Program-made: the position numbers and the translations under genes | Part shown: one piece after another, positions 1-11,200 of the stretch | How positions within the stretch are numbered: the stretch's first letter is position 1 | How the letters are laid out: each line of letters starts with the position of its first letter | Notes under the pieces: model-generated | What the model was told of the DNA's origin: nothing | Databases searched by the model: none | Seen by the model: the letters and a program-made list of their open reading frames with translations, nothing else | Origin: Channa striata | Lineage: Eukaryota; Chordata; Actinopteri; Anabantiformes; Channidae | Length of the DNA stretch: 64,000 nucleotides | Assembly (NCBI GenBank): GCA_033026295.1 | Contig: CM065175.1 | Location: 1,477,501-1,541,500, forward strand | Direction: 5' to 3'

Positions 1-640
1 GAGAAAAACCTTTTCGGTCATGCGGTTTTCAGATCCACTGATTGCACTGGCATGAAATGTGGATCTCCTAATTGCTGGTGTGACTGATTCCTTAAAATGT
101 GGCCAGCGTTAAAGCAGTGGCATTCAAGCTTATTTTTATCTAAAGGGGAGAAGAAGCTGATTTGTGAAAGCTTGTAGTTTTGTCTGTTTTAAATTAGAGA
201 GCGGTGTACGTATTTTTAGCAGAGCATGACAGTACGATTAGCCTTTCGAAATACGTCAACTGGTCAAGCTGGGGAGCAGAGAGGAGTAAGTGGACTTGTT
301 ATTTCATCCCATACCACTTTAAATCTCATGTAGGTATTTTGGTTTTGGTCAACTGAAGTAATATATTGGTTTAGATTTATTTTATCAACTTGGCAACCAG
401 TGTGGTTGTCATGGCTCCGACACTGGACTCTGCTCGCCTTCGCCTGTTGGCCTTCCCTGCACCTATCTACCCTCTGTTAGCTCTCATACCTGCACAATCT
501 CGCCCCGTCTCCCCTTCTCTGCCTCTGACTCGCTTCATCCCTCTCCTTGACTCTCACTCTCGTGAAATGTCCCACTTCGTGTATGGTAATTTTGGTCACT
601 TTACTCACCTCAGTCATTCTGATTGTTTTCACCTGTCTCC
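1..640. other. Non-coding, nothing recognised
   Basis: I see no gene, RNA or familiar repeat here. An open frame from 390 runs into the L2 tail that follows and its composition is rich in Ser, Leu and Pro without any domain, so I do not treat it as a gene. Confidence 0.5.
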
Positions 641-644
641 TTAC

Positions 645-795
645 CTAATTCAATTCAATTTCAATTCAATTCAGCTTTATTTACAGTATATAGCACCTAG
701 GTCATCTCAAGGCACTTTACATAATAAAGTCAAGGCTATACAAACATTTAGAGAAAACCTTAATTGCAAAAACATTAATATGCCTTGAAGTGCGG
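645..795 (-). mobile_element. L2 (Maui-type) LINE 3' tail fragment
   Basis: Read on the minus strand, this ends in the repeated TTGAATTGAATTG tail that marks the 3' end of a common fish L2 LINE. Inward of the tail are the family's usual 'AAAGTGCCTTGAGATGACCT...GCTATATA' type words, slightly mutated. The same tail is seen on the plus strand near 29635-29656 and 57009-57031, the latter following a readable L2 reverse transcriptase, which is what ties this tail to L2. Only the last ~150 bp are present, so it is a severely 5'-truncated copy with no coding capacity. Confidence 0.75.
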
Positions 796-799
796 CTCC

Positions 800-1190
800 A
801 GATTCTATAAGCCAAATCAAGCTATGGTGAATATTAGTTCATTAGAAACTGTCAGTGGTCAAGTAATCAGTAACTTGGTTAAACACAAGGCCAAAAGAAA
901 GAAATAATAGAATTTCACTGTGATAAACCCAAATCAGTTGTTTTCCAGTTTTGGTCCCACCTAAGTTCGGTGTGTGGGTTCTGAGACAAAACAGATGCAA
1001 ACAGAAGAATATTACATTACAAATTGGCTTTGTCTAACATCTAGTAACAAGAACTATGAAACACAGCAATTAGGAAACTAACGTGAGCATTAACAATTAA
1101 GCAAATCATGGCACATTGAGTCATTATAAATGTAACAATGATACGTCTATGTATGTTAGTGGATGTTACAAGGTTTGTATGAGTATTTTC
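800..1190. other. Spacer between two L2 fragments, unassigned
   Basis: AT-rich sequence lying between two reverse-strand L2 pieces. It may be older repeat or the DNA into which the L2 copies inserted. I recognise no gene or RNA. Confidence 0.4.
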
Positions 1191-1194
1191 AATT

Positions 1195-1985
1195 TCCACT
1201 TTATTTTTATAGCACCAACAACAAAGTCATCCCCCTTGAGCAGCTATAGGCAACAGTGGAGAGGAAAAACTCCCTTAAACAGAAGAAACCTCCAGCAGAA
1301 CCAGGCTCAGGGTGGGCGGCCATATGCCTTGACCGGTTGGGGTGAGTGGAAAGTGGAGAGAGAAAAGAACAGAGCAACAAAACATTGGGCAGGTTAGTTG
1401 GACCAGTGTGGAACACACACAGCGCCCAATCCGGGGACACCTGAGGACAGGGACAGAGCGAGGGGGGAAGAGAGGGAGAGAGACGACTACGGGACAAAGA
1501 AGACACAGAGTTAATGTCATACAGTGGTAACATTATAGATGTGGGTTGAGAGGAGAGAATGAAGAGAAGAGGAAAGTGTCTCAGTGCAGAGTCCCCCAGC
1601 AGTCTAAGCCTATAGCAGCATGACTATAACCAACTATAAGCTTTATCAAAGAGGAAGGTTTTGAGCCTAGTCTTAAAAATAGGGAGGGTGTCTGCTTCCC
1701 GAATCTGGACTGGGAGCTGGTTTCACAGGAGAGGACCTTGATAGCTAAAGGCTCTGCCTCCCATTCTATTTTTGGAAATTCTGGGAACAACAAGTAGGCC
1801 TGCATTTTGAGACTGAAGTGGTCTAGTAGGATGATATGGTACTAGGAGATCTTTTAGATATGATGGAGGTGGACTGTTTAGAACTTTATAGGTAAGAAAA
1901 AGGGTTCTAAATTCTATTCTACATTTAATGGGAAGCCAATGGAGAGAAGCTAATGAAGGTGAAAAATGTTTCCCCGTATCGGTTT
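1195..1985 (-). mobile_element. L2 (Maui-type) LINE, C-terminal ORF2 end plus 3' UTR, decayed
   Basis: Minus-strand L2 copy of about 0.8 kb. The part nearest 1195-1350 is the 3' UTR, with the words for 'CTCTCCACTG..GCCTATAGCTGCTCAAG' and the conserved stretch around AGAAACCTCCAGCAGAACC (1284-1302 on plus). Further inward (about 1560-1970) the minus strand reads like the end of the L2 polyprotein, with the region 'attggcttcccattaaat' that also occurs in the copies at 3.8 kb and near 56.6 kb. Frames are broken throughout (for example the 74-residue frame 1581-1805 is only a scrap), so it is dead. A purine-rich run at 1440-1510 looks like expanded low-complexity sequence within the UTR. Confidence 0.8.
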
Positions 1986-2069
1986 CTCCGTCATTTCTGC
2001 TAAGTCTTGATTCACTGGTTGCTTTGTATTATTTTCTCTTTTGGTGTTAGTTAAATGTCCTTTATTTGT

Positions 2070-2275
2070 CCCTGAGCACATATAAGTTAGAGTGAAATTC
2101 CGCTTCTGCATTTGACCCATCCCCCTCAGGGGGAGCAGTGACTGGCATTTGAGTGTCTTGCAGGGACATAACTGGTGGGGAGGCTGGGGATTGCAGGTAG
2201 GCTGGGATCCCACACCGGGATTTGATCCCGCAATGTCTGTTTTGCCCTCCAGCGCCCTCACAGTACTATATTAAA
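2070..2275 (+). repeat. Dispersed fish repeat ('CTGCATTTGACCCATC' type)
   Basis: Contains CTGCATTTGACCCATCCC, a GGGGAGCAGTG segment, GGGGATTG, and a 'CACCGGGATTTGATCCCG' segment followed by 'CCTCCAGCGCCCTCACAGTACTA'. This word order matches a dispersed, non-coding repeat that I know from many fish genomes. A short related piece is at 58855-58915. The exact class (SINE or fragment of a larger element) cannot be decided here. Confidence 0.6.
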
Positions 2276-2279
2276 ATGT

Positions 2280-2715
2280 TAATCAGTAGGTTTCCAGCTG
2301 AGGGCAGACATACAAACAAGGCAACCAGGGCACATGACTATTAAGTACCAGCACTGCACAAGAGACAGAACTATTGACTATTAACATGAAACCAAACTAA
2401 CTTCCCAGAAAGCCCTCATTGTGATTGCGGTGTAGGCCCCGCCCTCTGCGGGTGATGTGTGATGTCATCCACACTGTCACAGCCAGGCTGAAGTGTCACA
2501 TGTAACAAAAGCTCCTCAGCTACACAAAGCCAAGACCACAACCTAGTCCATATTTTCTCTGGCAGAACAGTTAAAAGATGGTCACACGTTTTTCCAACTT
2601 AAGACAACTGTTAACCACACAAAGAAGACACTGACGTCCTGTCTTACAGACTGCATCAGAACAATCTAGGGCTGAGGGCAGCATGAAATAAGCCAAACAA
2701 AGTTGGGTTAAAATA
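2280..2715. other. Unassigned non-coding
   Basis: No gene or recognised repeat. The stretch sits between the dispersed repeat and an old LINE relic. Confidence 0.35.
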
Positions 2716-2719
2716 ATTT

Positions 2720-3740
2720 ATTTTAACAAATTTGACCCTGGCTCTAATCCTACCTCATCTCCAACATTATTGTCTGCACAGACTCCATTTACTTGAGCCA
2801 CCCCTTCCCCTATCCACCTATCATTCTCATCAGCTCTAGATGGCCTGTGCAGATCAGCTGCTGAGGTGAGGTGGTCAAAGTTTTCAGCCTGAACCTGAGG
2901 CTAGAGAGAGACATCCTATAGTGGGCCAGTTCCAATTCCTGCTTACCACAGAGAGCCCAATATCTAAAGACTGGTGGTCCTAATGTCTCATCTGATGAAA
3001 ACTAGAGAAGCGTTTCCTTGCCCATCTACATGGTCTGGTAAATATAGATCCATCAGCCACACCCTGGGGTCAATGATGTTATCCTCTACAAATTCCTCTG
3101 TCACTTTGATGAAAATGGAGAGACTGCCGGGATAATTTTATTTGATTTCTCCAGTTACTTCAACACTGTGCAACCAGGTCTTTTGGATTATGGGGTAACA
3201 GGTTTGTATTTCAAACATGGTATCCTGGGGCACAGGGGCATCACAGGGTACTGTCTTCATATTCCTGTTCACAGTCTAGATGTTGGACCTTACCTAGATC
3301 TCTCCACACGGTCACCTAGAGAAGTTTTCTGACAGCTCAGCTGTTTAGGTGCATCACTAACAGAGCACAGAATAAATGCAGGATGGTAGTTGTAGACTTT
3401 GCCCAGTTTATGTCCGAAGAATCCCAGTCCAGGTCAATACAAGCAAGACCAAGGAGCTAATGGTTAACTTTTGGAGGAAAAAACATGCTCAGACTAAACT
3501 AGATAACATCCAAGTTGTGGACAAAGACACTGTTCAGCGATCATAGACGATGCAGGATGCAGGCAGCTCCACCCAAAAGAGGCTGGAGGAGTGCTACCAC
3601 AGGTCCTTTGCTCCTGCTGCTATCAGACTTCACATCCTACATTAATTCTCTTAACAAATGCAAACAACAGATTAGACCTATTGCATCTATATTTCTATAC
3701 CTATACTCCAAACTGGAGTGCATTATATTTTTCAGTTTTG
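2720..3740 (+). mobile_element. Old CR1/L2/Rex-group LINE reverse transcriptase relic
   Basis: Degenerate remains of a non-LTR retrotransposon ORF2. Translating in shifting frames gives pieces typical of this group: a stretch near 3145-3175 reading like 'FDFSSYFNT', the pre-catalytic helix of the palm domain; near 3440-3480 'NTSKTKELMVNFWR', the block after the catalytic YADD; and near 3580-3630 'EECYHRSFAPAAIRLH', the usual C-terminal end of such proteins. The upstream part (2840-3030) matches the usual order of the thumb/finger region only loosely. Many stops and indels; it is long dead. A related but different section of the same kind of element lies at 35795-36120. Confidence 0.65.
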
Positions 3741-3741
3741 G

Positions 3742-4015
3742 ATACTAACTCCCTAAAAAGCCTTAAATTCAATCCAAAATTCTGCAGCAAGATTAAAGAC
3801 TGGTATTGGTAAGAGAGATCATATTTCCCCTTCATTAGATTTTCTCCGTTGGCTTCCCATTAAATCTAAAAACAGAATTTAAAACCCATCTCTTTTTGCT
3901 TTCCGGAATTTCCAAAAGTACAATGTGAGTCAGAGCTTTGAGCTGTCAAGATCTTCTATTGTCAAACTGGTTCCCAGTTCAGATTCTCTTCCTGTCTTCA
4001 GGTGTCCCCAATCCT
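3742..4015 (+). mobile_element. L2 (Maui-type) LINE fragment
   Basis: The run from 'ctaactccctaaaaagcctt' through 'gagagatcatatttcccctt' and 'ttggcttcccattaaatct' matches the L2 copy at 56509-56615 almost word for word, so this is the C-terminal thumb-side segment of the same LINE on the plus strand. It is a scrap without tail, abutting the older LINE relic. Confidence 0.75.
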
Positions 4016-4054
4016 TCTAGCTGTGACGGGGCTTTAGATAGTAAATGTGGGTAT

Positions 4055-4252
4055 TTATAATTAGGATGGCACATTGGTAAGCAATGCTGCCTCAAGGCAA
4101 GTGGGTTCTAAGTTGGTTTCCAAAGTGAATGGTTGCCTCTCTCTTTGTGGCAGCCCTGTGATAGACTGGTTACCTGCCCTGCATCACACCCAGGTAGGTA
4201 GATAGTTCCCCTCAAACCCATACAGGGTAAGCAGTAAAGATAATGGTTTCAA
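4055..4252 (+). repeat. Dispersed fish repeat ('GCCCTGTGATAGACTGG' type)
   Basis: Carries GGCACATTGGTAAGCAATGC, GCTGCCTCAAGGCAAGTGGG, CAGCCCTGTGATAGACTGG and a terminal 'GGGTAAGCAGTAAAGATAATGG'. This word order is that of a very common fish repeat whose 3' end reads 'GGATAAGCGGTAGAGATAATGG'. A reverse-strand partial copy is at 23365-23515. The beginning resembles a tRNA-like promoter region, so a SINE origin is plausible but not shown. Confidence 0.65.
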
Positions 4253-4254
4253 TC

Positions 4255-4285
4255 GATATACGTATATTCAGAATATACGTATATC
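4255..4285. repeat. Perfect 31-bp palindrome (15-bp arms, 1-nt centre)
   Basis: GATATACGTATATTC (4255-4269) is followed by one A and then its exact reverse complement GAATATACGTATATC (4271-4285). It lies directly at the junction between the end of a dispersed repeat and a reverse-strand Tc1 relic, so it may be a target-site or terminal rearrangement scar. Confidence 0.9.
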
Positions 4286-4287
4286 AA

Positions 4288-4835
4288 AAGGCGGGTGGAA
4301 GTAGAACTGAGAGAAATGAGAGAAGACACTGATCAGGCAAAACAGCCCTCGCCCAGCGGGGTATGGATCCAGCAGGAGTTCTGAAGGTGTCCCCTAGCAT
4401 CTGGCACTAAGACGTCAACAGCTTATCCTTTAAATCCTGTTGCCATGTGGCCATATGAGCATATGTTCCAGATGCTTGATCACATTATGATCTAGGGAGT
4501 CTGGAGACCAAGGCAACGCCTTTGGCACCTTCTTCAATCCATTCCTCAACAAACGGACTACGGACGGACCCGTTATCCTGCCGACTGAGGCAACATAGCC
4601 ATAAAGGGGTGTGCATGGCCTGCAACAATGTTTTGGATGTTTTCACAGCCTGACTACGTCCCACAGTGCATCATGGTGCTATCTCTTCCACAAGTAAATG
4701 ATTCAAATGCTCCCAGCCAGCCCCATGACGTAAAGAAAATCTGACTCATCACAACAGGCCACAATCTTCCATCACCTTTGTCGGGTCCGTGGTATAAGTT
4801 TATATAAAGAGATTAACATGTGAACTATGTGTACT
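4288..4835 (-). mobile_element. Tc1-like DNA transposon transposase relic
   Basis: On the minus strand this reads like the C-terminal half of a Tc1/mariner-superfamily transposase gene. A 'QQDN' block falls near 4585, corresponding to the second catalytic Asp region, then 'EEWIEEGAKG' and 'SRLPRS', the degraded 'PPNSPDLNPIEH' region with the last acidic residue. Near 4390-4440 comes 'QQDLKDKLLTS.CQMLGDTFR', the usual tail. The upstream half is represented by 'ccacagtgcatcatggtgctatctcttccacaagtaa' on plus (4659-4695), a stretch typical of this family. Stops and indels make it non-functional. No terminal inverted repeats could be placed. Confidence 0.75.
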
Positions 4836-7800
4836 ACACATATCTATCCATACACACAAGGCAGCCAACAAGTAGGGAGGGGGTGCAGTCCATCACACGC
4901 CATAACAAAACGTTTCAGTCATTTTTGTTGCAACAAAAATTGTGGCCGCAAGTGATTTTTGTGAATGAATCGTCATAATTCAAACAAACTGTTACAGTGA
5001 GGAAAAAAAATTGATGCAAAACATTTAATCCTGCTTTTTTGCAGAACATCATGGACACAGTCTTCGGATGTGTTTCTTCAAACAGATTTTGACCTGAGAC
5101 TAGCAGTCGCTTACATGTTGAAAGCAGCTTTGCGATGTCTGTAAATTACATGCAATGTCCTGGAAATCTTTCTTGTCTTCATCGGTAGACCTGTCATTTG
5201 TGCACAGGTTTCAGGTTTTGAAAAGCAACATCACAGGGCATCAGCTAAGAGCATTAGCGCTCTCCCATCAGCTGCTCTGACTGCGTGGCCAGTGCAGAAT
5301 GTGGGTCAAAGTTGCAGAAACTGGGAAAGATTTGTGCAAATCACAACGAAACTCACAGGAACCGGTTGAATTTGCATTTATTGCTGTCAATGCAAAATCA
5401 CAAAATCCTGGTGGACCTAATTATTTGTATGTGCCATTGACAGTACCGCTCAATATATCGAAAGCAGTCACTTCTCTCCCCTTTTGGTGCCTTTTTTATC
5501 TCTGTGAGAAACAATCCACACATGGTGATGGAAAAAACAACACAGACTTTGAGTAAAACTGAGCAGTCTGGCCTGACGGGTCCATCTTGCGCATTAAAAT
5601 TGTAAAGAGGAGCCTTTATCTGAGAAACAGTGGACTGTGCCGCTTTCCGCACACTGACAGCTGCCAGCTGCCGGCCGAAAGACGATGAGTTTATCAGTGG
5701 CCTCACTCCTCCAGCCGGCTCCAGTAATAAAATACTGGAGCTTTTTGCTCAATAAACACTTCACACAGTCGTACCTCAGCGTGTTCACACTCGCTTTATT
5801 TGGTAGCTTTTATCAAGATCCAAATGCCACATATCTGCAAATAAGTACCAGTTCATGCTGTGTACAGTTCGTTTGAGTTGACAGAAATAGATTTATTTTT
5901 TTACCTCCATATATTATTGTAGTCTTCTACATTTAGTATTTCACTCTTTGTTCCCTAGAGAGACATTTCTTGAGCTGTTTGAGGTAATCAAGGACGAAGG
6001 TGCGCCCTTGGAGATCAGGAAGTTCGGACTTTACAGGAATTATAGTATCGTGTAAAAATGAATGAAATCTAGTGTATAAATTCAAAATGACGTTGCCAAA
6101 TGGGCAGACTGATATTTCAGTTTGTTTGTGGCACTAAAAAAACACTATATTCATAATGTCACAAAGGCTTTGTGGATCCTCCATTAATACCTGACATGTT
6201 CTGGACTTGATGTTAAAATGTTTGTTCTCATTTACACATATGAAAATGTATGCATCTTGGGTGAATCAGACAGTTCAGGGCCTGTGGTTACTCAAGTGTC
6301 TCAGAGTAGGAAACAATTCTTTACAGTCCAACATGTCTCAGAGAGACAGACGTTTGGTCTTACTTTTAAAAATGTGAAATTTATCACCATATAAAGATTG
6401 TAGGAGGTATCCAACGTGGTTAAAAGTAACCAGAAAATGGTTTCTAATATTTAATGAGACAAAGCGCATTAAACCGCTGTTTGAACGTTTCTTTTGTTTG
6501 GTTGATTTTTATTTTACATATCTTGGGAGGGATGGACACACTACATTAGAAATAAGAACACATGAACATGGAAACTTCTGTTTTCCCAAGGGAAGATGTG
6601 GCTGTTTTGGATGAGTCGCAGCCAGCAGTCTCTGAGTTCTCCCGCAACTAGTATGAAATCTACATAAACTTATTGAACATATAGATATTGCTGGTCTAAC
6701 TGGCCTTGCTGGACTCATCAACAATGCTAATTAAAATCTTTGCCCCAAGCGCCAGCAGAGACTCTTCCTGTATGTTAATCAAAAACGTTACAACAGTATT
6801 ATTCACACTCGTATGGCTGTGGAGGCGAACTACGTGATCCTTTAGGGAATGAATGTTCCAAATGCTCACACACACATTTAAAGGTCCCAAGCCAAACGGA
6901 ATTCAACTTTTATTTTTAATCATGTTGTCTAACATCTGATACGGGGATGATACAGAGTAGCCGTGCAGTGAATTGAGTTAATGTCATTGTCTGTTACCTA
7001 TGTTTGCCTACAATCATCAACCTTTCAGGTGATAAGAAGCTGATTTCAGCGTTTAAATTCTCACTGTGTAAAACTACAGACCTTAAACTTCAGAACAAAT
7101 CATCAACAGATCATACAGTGAAAATCATACAGCGTCATACAACAAAAAAAGATGCACGGTCTGAATAATGTGGAGGCGTGAATATATCTGACCATCAGTG
7201 GGGAGGAAATCGATGCTCCCTGTCTATGAATGTCTTCAGGGTGAGGTGTAATGAAAACCTTGTTCTACATACAGTCTTTAATCTATTCCACTGTAATAAA
7301 TATAGTTTTGCACTGGTTGTTAACGGAGCACCACAACTTCCATTCCTCAAAGTTATTTTTTTAGATACTTGTTTTAAATACTTACCTACCACTTCTGTTT
7401 TTATTCCATTGATTATTTATCTGTGGCTCTTTCTGAATAAATCCAAGTTTCCTCTGGGCAAGTTCATCCACAAACTGTAAAGTTTGCATATAAAATCAAC
7501 TTTAGAGTCACTGCCCCATACAGTTCAAAGAATTATAAAGTACAAACGCTCAAATTAAATGTTATTGTGAATTTAAAAATTAAACAAATAACAGTGCAGG
7601 CTCTTGATGACTTAACAAAGTTTAAAACAGTATTTAGTGAACTGTAACTATTGCTATTGTACAGTCAGAGATAGTTTTAATCAGATCTAATCGCTGGATA
7701 CGTCCTACTTTCCACCCACACATTGAGAAGGTGTTTACATCTCACTTCACTGGGCTGCAGATCAGATCTCATGGATGTCAAGACGAAAATTAATCTGACT

Positions 7801-8135
7801 ATATGTTTACATTGTTTTTTTGTCTCATTAAAGCACCAGGAAAAAGATAAATTCCTACACATGAATATTTCACAGGTGGGCTGTGCTATGATTGTGATCA
7901 GTTTTGAATAACATGCGTGGATGAGATTGTGCTTTGACTTTAGGCCTTGAAATATCAAAACCTCAGTGTGCTACATTAACCCTTGAGGGTTCTTCGGGTT
8001 CTTCCAAACATCAGTGAATGTGGTGGATTTGCCCATTGCTGATTGAGAACTTTGGCTCAGCCAACTTTGGAGTGGCACAAACGACATGCAGATAATCATG
8101 TTCTAACCGCAGGTCCAGCTAATTAGACCACAATC
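4836..8135. other. Non-coding, largely unassigned
   Basis: About 3.3 kb without a supported gene. The open frames are short (85 residues at 5299-5556 and 102 residues on minus at 5398-5706, mutually overlapping) with no recognisable domain. The stretch 7677-7800 has the look of a small non-autonomous DNA element, with 'gatcagatct' type repeats, but I cannot define its ends. Confidence 0.4.
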
Positions 8136-8139
8136 AATC

Positions 8140-8245
8140 AAAACGGTACTTATAATAGCACCTTTCATAAAAAATTGTGTAAAAGTGCCTTACAGATTTT
8201 GAAAAAGTTGAAAAAGGTGTACCAAGCAAAAACAATACAAGACGA
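8140..8245. repeat. Probable LINE/SINE tail-like repeat
   Basis: The words 'atagcacctttcataaaa' and 'aaagtgccttacagattttg' are those of a common fish repeat end ('TATAGCACCTTTCATA...AAAGTGCTTTACA') followed here by A-rich sequence. Family not assigned. Confidence 0.45.
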
Positions 8246-8286
8246 TAATAATATTAATAATAATAATAATAATAAATAAATAAATA
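8245..8286. repeat. AAT/AAAT microsatellite
   Basis: Imperfect (AAT)n running into (AAAT)3, next to the repeat end above, as often seen at retrotransposon tails. Confidence 0.9.
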
Positions 8287-11200
8287 AGAAGTCTCACCCG
8301 ACAACAGCATTTAGACATAATTATGACACCTATGCACACAAATTACAGATTTAAAATGAAAATAAATTAAGATTTAAACATAATTTGATTTAGAGAAACA
8401 TGAGAACAAAAAAAGAGTAAAGGACAGTAAGAGATAAAATACATAAACCCAATAACAAATAGTGCAGACAGCATGATGTAACTTCCTTTCATACTGACAC
8501 AAGCTGACAGCTACATTGGTAACTTATACGATAAAGAAACACATGATCTCGCTGCTTTTACAAGTTGCTGGAAATTTGTGAACTTTTGAATTTTCTCTGT
8601 TTCTACATTAATATGATCCAATACACAATTTGAAAAATTTTCATTTAAGTCCTGAAGTTAGCACTGTAATTCACCAGACGTTAATCTCACCGGCCCAAAA
8701 TATTAAGATGTGAATTTAGCACAGACATTTGGCTCGCTATTAATGTTAACTGATGTTCTCTCTGAGCAAAACTGGTTTTTCAAAGCCAAAATTCATTCTT
8801 TTTTAAAAACTGCTAGCATTCCTAAACGGCACATTATACCAGAGGCAACGTTATATTTGACTCATTTGCATGTTTGGCTTCTAAAAGTCTCTGGCTCCTG
8901 CATGTTCGTAGAAACCTCAGGGTGAGCGATCTTTGTGTGTCTCAGTCACTGTGATGAACCAAATCCAATCCCTGACACAGACACATCCATTTGTTATCTG
9001 AAATAAACATTTCCACTTTCATATGAGCCATGTAGTTGACCCAACTGCTAAAAGCCACTGAAAGAAAATGGTTCTTGTTGTGGCAAAAATCTGAGAGAGC
9101 AAGTTAAGAGACAGGAGGCAGCTCTCAAATGATCATCAAGCAATCTATCAGACAGTGGTCTGATAGATTCTGTCAGGCTCGTGTGCTTTTAACTGCTCAA
9201 CAATGCAGATCATACATGCAAGTGAATACACATTGATCAGGAGTCCTGATTAACGAGTCTCTGTTACTGTCTCTTCCCTGCTGGGATAGATACCTGGGGG
9301 GAAGCTAGGGTTAAACTCAGTGTAGACAGAAGGTCTTCTAAAGGTGTCAACCAGTATTCAAAGAAGACAGAGGGTCTGTTTAGGTGTTAAGGGGTTTCTC
9401 ACAAATGTTACTTCTGGGATTTAATGTACTTGCTAGTTTCCATGGGCTTCCTACTGAGTAGCCATGCTAATCATGTCAGTGGGAAGTCAGGGCATCTTGG
9501 AGGACACAAAAGGTAAGACTTGATGTCACACTTCTGCCAAAAGTGGAACCCAATGTTAGACTGAAAAAAATCCCTCACAGTTCTGCACAAACGCAGTAAA
9601 TCATTCAATAAACACACCAACACCATAAAGGGATAAATACACTTGGAACATCTGTGCCATAACCAGAAAATAAAACTGCATTAAGAGCAATCTATCAGCA
9701 GTAAGTGATTACAGCTGTGTGTGTTTGTGTGTGTGGATGGGGGGGGGGCTGCTTAAGTAGCCTCATCTCCAACACAGAGCACTTCATTCTCTCATTTATC
9801 CATGCCAAGAAGGTTGAAGGTAGCAAGCCAGGCGGATCCTATCAATTAATGAGATGTCAACGAGCATGTCTCCATTATTCATGTGTGAACACTCACACCG
9901 CCACAATAAAAGCCCTCAGCTCACGGAAACTGCCTGAGAATGTGATGCTCGCTTCTCTTTTTAAATCAGGCTTTACAAGGCAGACTACCTGAACAGAGAC
10001 GATGTTAGTGATTCAGAACAGATCGAGACTGTCCATCTCAGTCGCGTTCAGAGCCATAAAGTTTGGATGGCTGGGTTACGGTTATCCGATTCCAACACAG
10101 AGAACTGCTGTTTGTGTCCTTTTTAGTGACACTTTTTCTTTGCCAATGTTGTTTTCTTCAGACCACTATCATTTCCTAACCTTAACCAAGGGTAACTATT
10201 GTAACCGTGATGGTTAAAGTAATCGAACCTTTCATCACCTTTCAGCTTTTCCTGCTCAGCGTCACAGGGGGTGGAGGTCATTTGCAAGTCACCAGTCTAT
10301 TGAAACCAGGAGATTTTATTACTTAAAGCTACAGCAATGTAACAGGTGGTGTGTCCTTAACCAAACCTTGAGTAAAGCTTTGTCACACTGAGCGACCAGC
10401 ACAGGGCTCAGCGGTGTGAGAGACCAGGAGCAGGAATCACCAATGTTCTTCGTGTCTACGGCAGAGGATTAGACACATAATTATAATTATGCCCTTTTAG
10501 ACTCTAAACGTAGGTTTGACGCTCATTGGGAAAATGTGCACGGCCATCAAGACACATTCACAGTGTTTCTGCATATCAGCAGAACGGCTTAGTTTTACAT
10601 ATTTCAGATGTTACGATGCATCACATACGTCCTACTGTGAAATATTTTGATGCCAATAACAAAAAAAGAACAAACAAACCTTAAAGTCACTGGCTCATGT
10701 GCCACCGTTTGGTGGCACCATTCAAATTTAACAAAGTTCATCTATAAACCCTGCACAGCTCTGGTTGGATTGTTACGCTCTTAATTTATGCTGATTTAGT
10801 ATTATTTAGTTTTGAAAACCTAGACACGCCCTTCATCGGTCACGTTTCTCTGCAGAGTCACTATTATCTACAAAACCAGAAAACCTCCTCCTCCTCTCCG
10901 CTGGACCTGCTGCGTCCGTGTCCCCCTCTCTTCAGATTGTGCCTGTGTTTATTTTGGTTGCATTTGGTTCGATGCGAGTATGATTAAAGTTACACGAGAG
11001 CCTCAGACTCCGTGCAAGAAGTGTCAATTAAACAGTGTGTTCACAGCCAGTAACACAGAGCTGAGAGAATGTATAATTAACTACAATAACTGAAATCACT
11101 TTTGTGGGTTTACTGCGGGTGTGTAAGGGAGGGGGAATCGAACAGTCTTCGCCACAGCAATCTGACTCTGTGGCTTGTTACATCAGGACAGGCAGTAAAT

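Noticed and set aside
8245..8286. Regular repeats as a CRISPR-like array
   Set aside because: Only simple microsatellite units without spacers; the DNA is eukaryotic and no cas-like genes are present.
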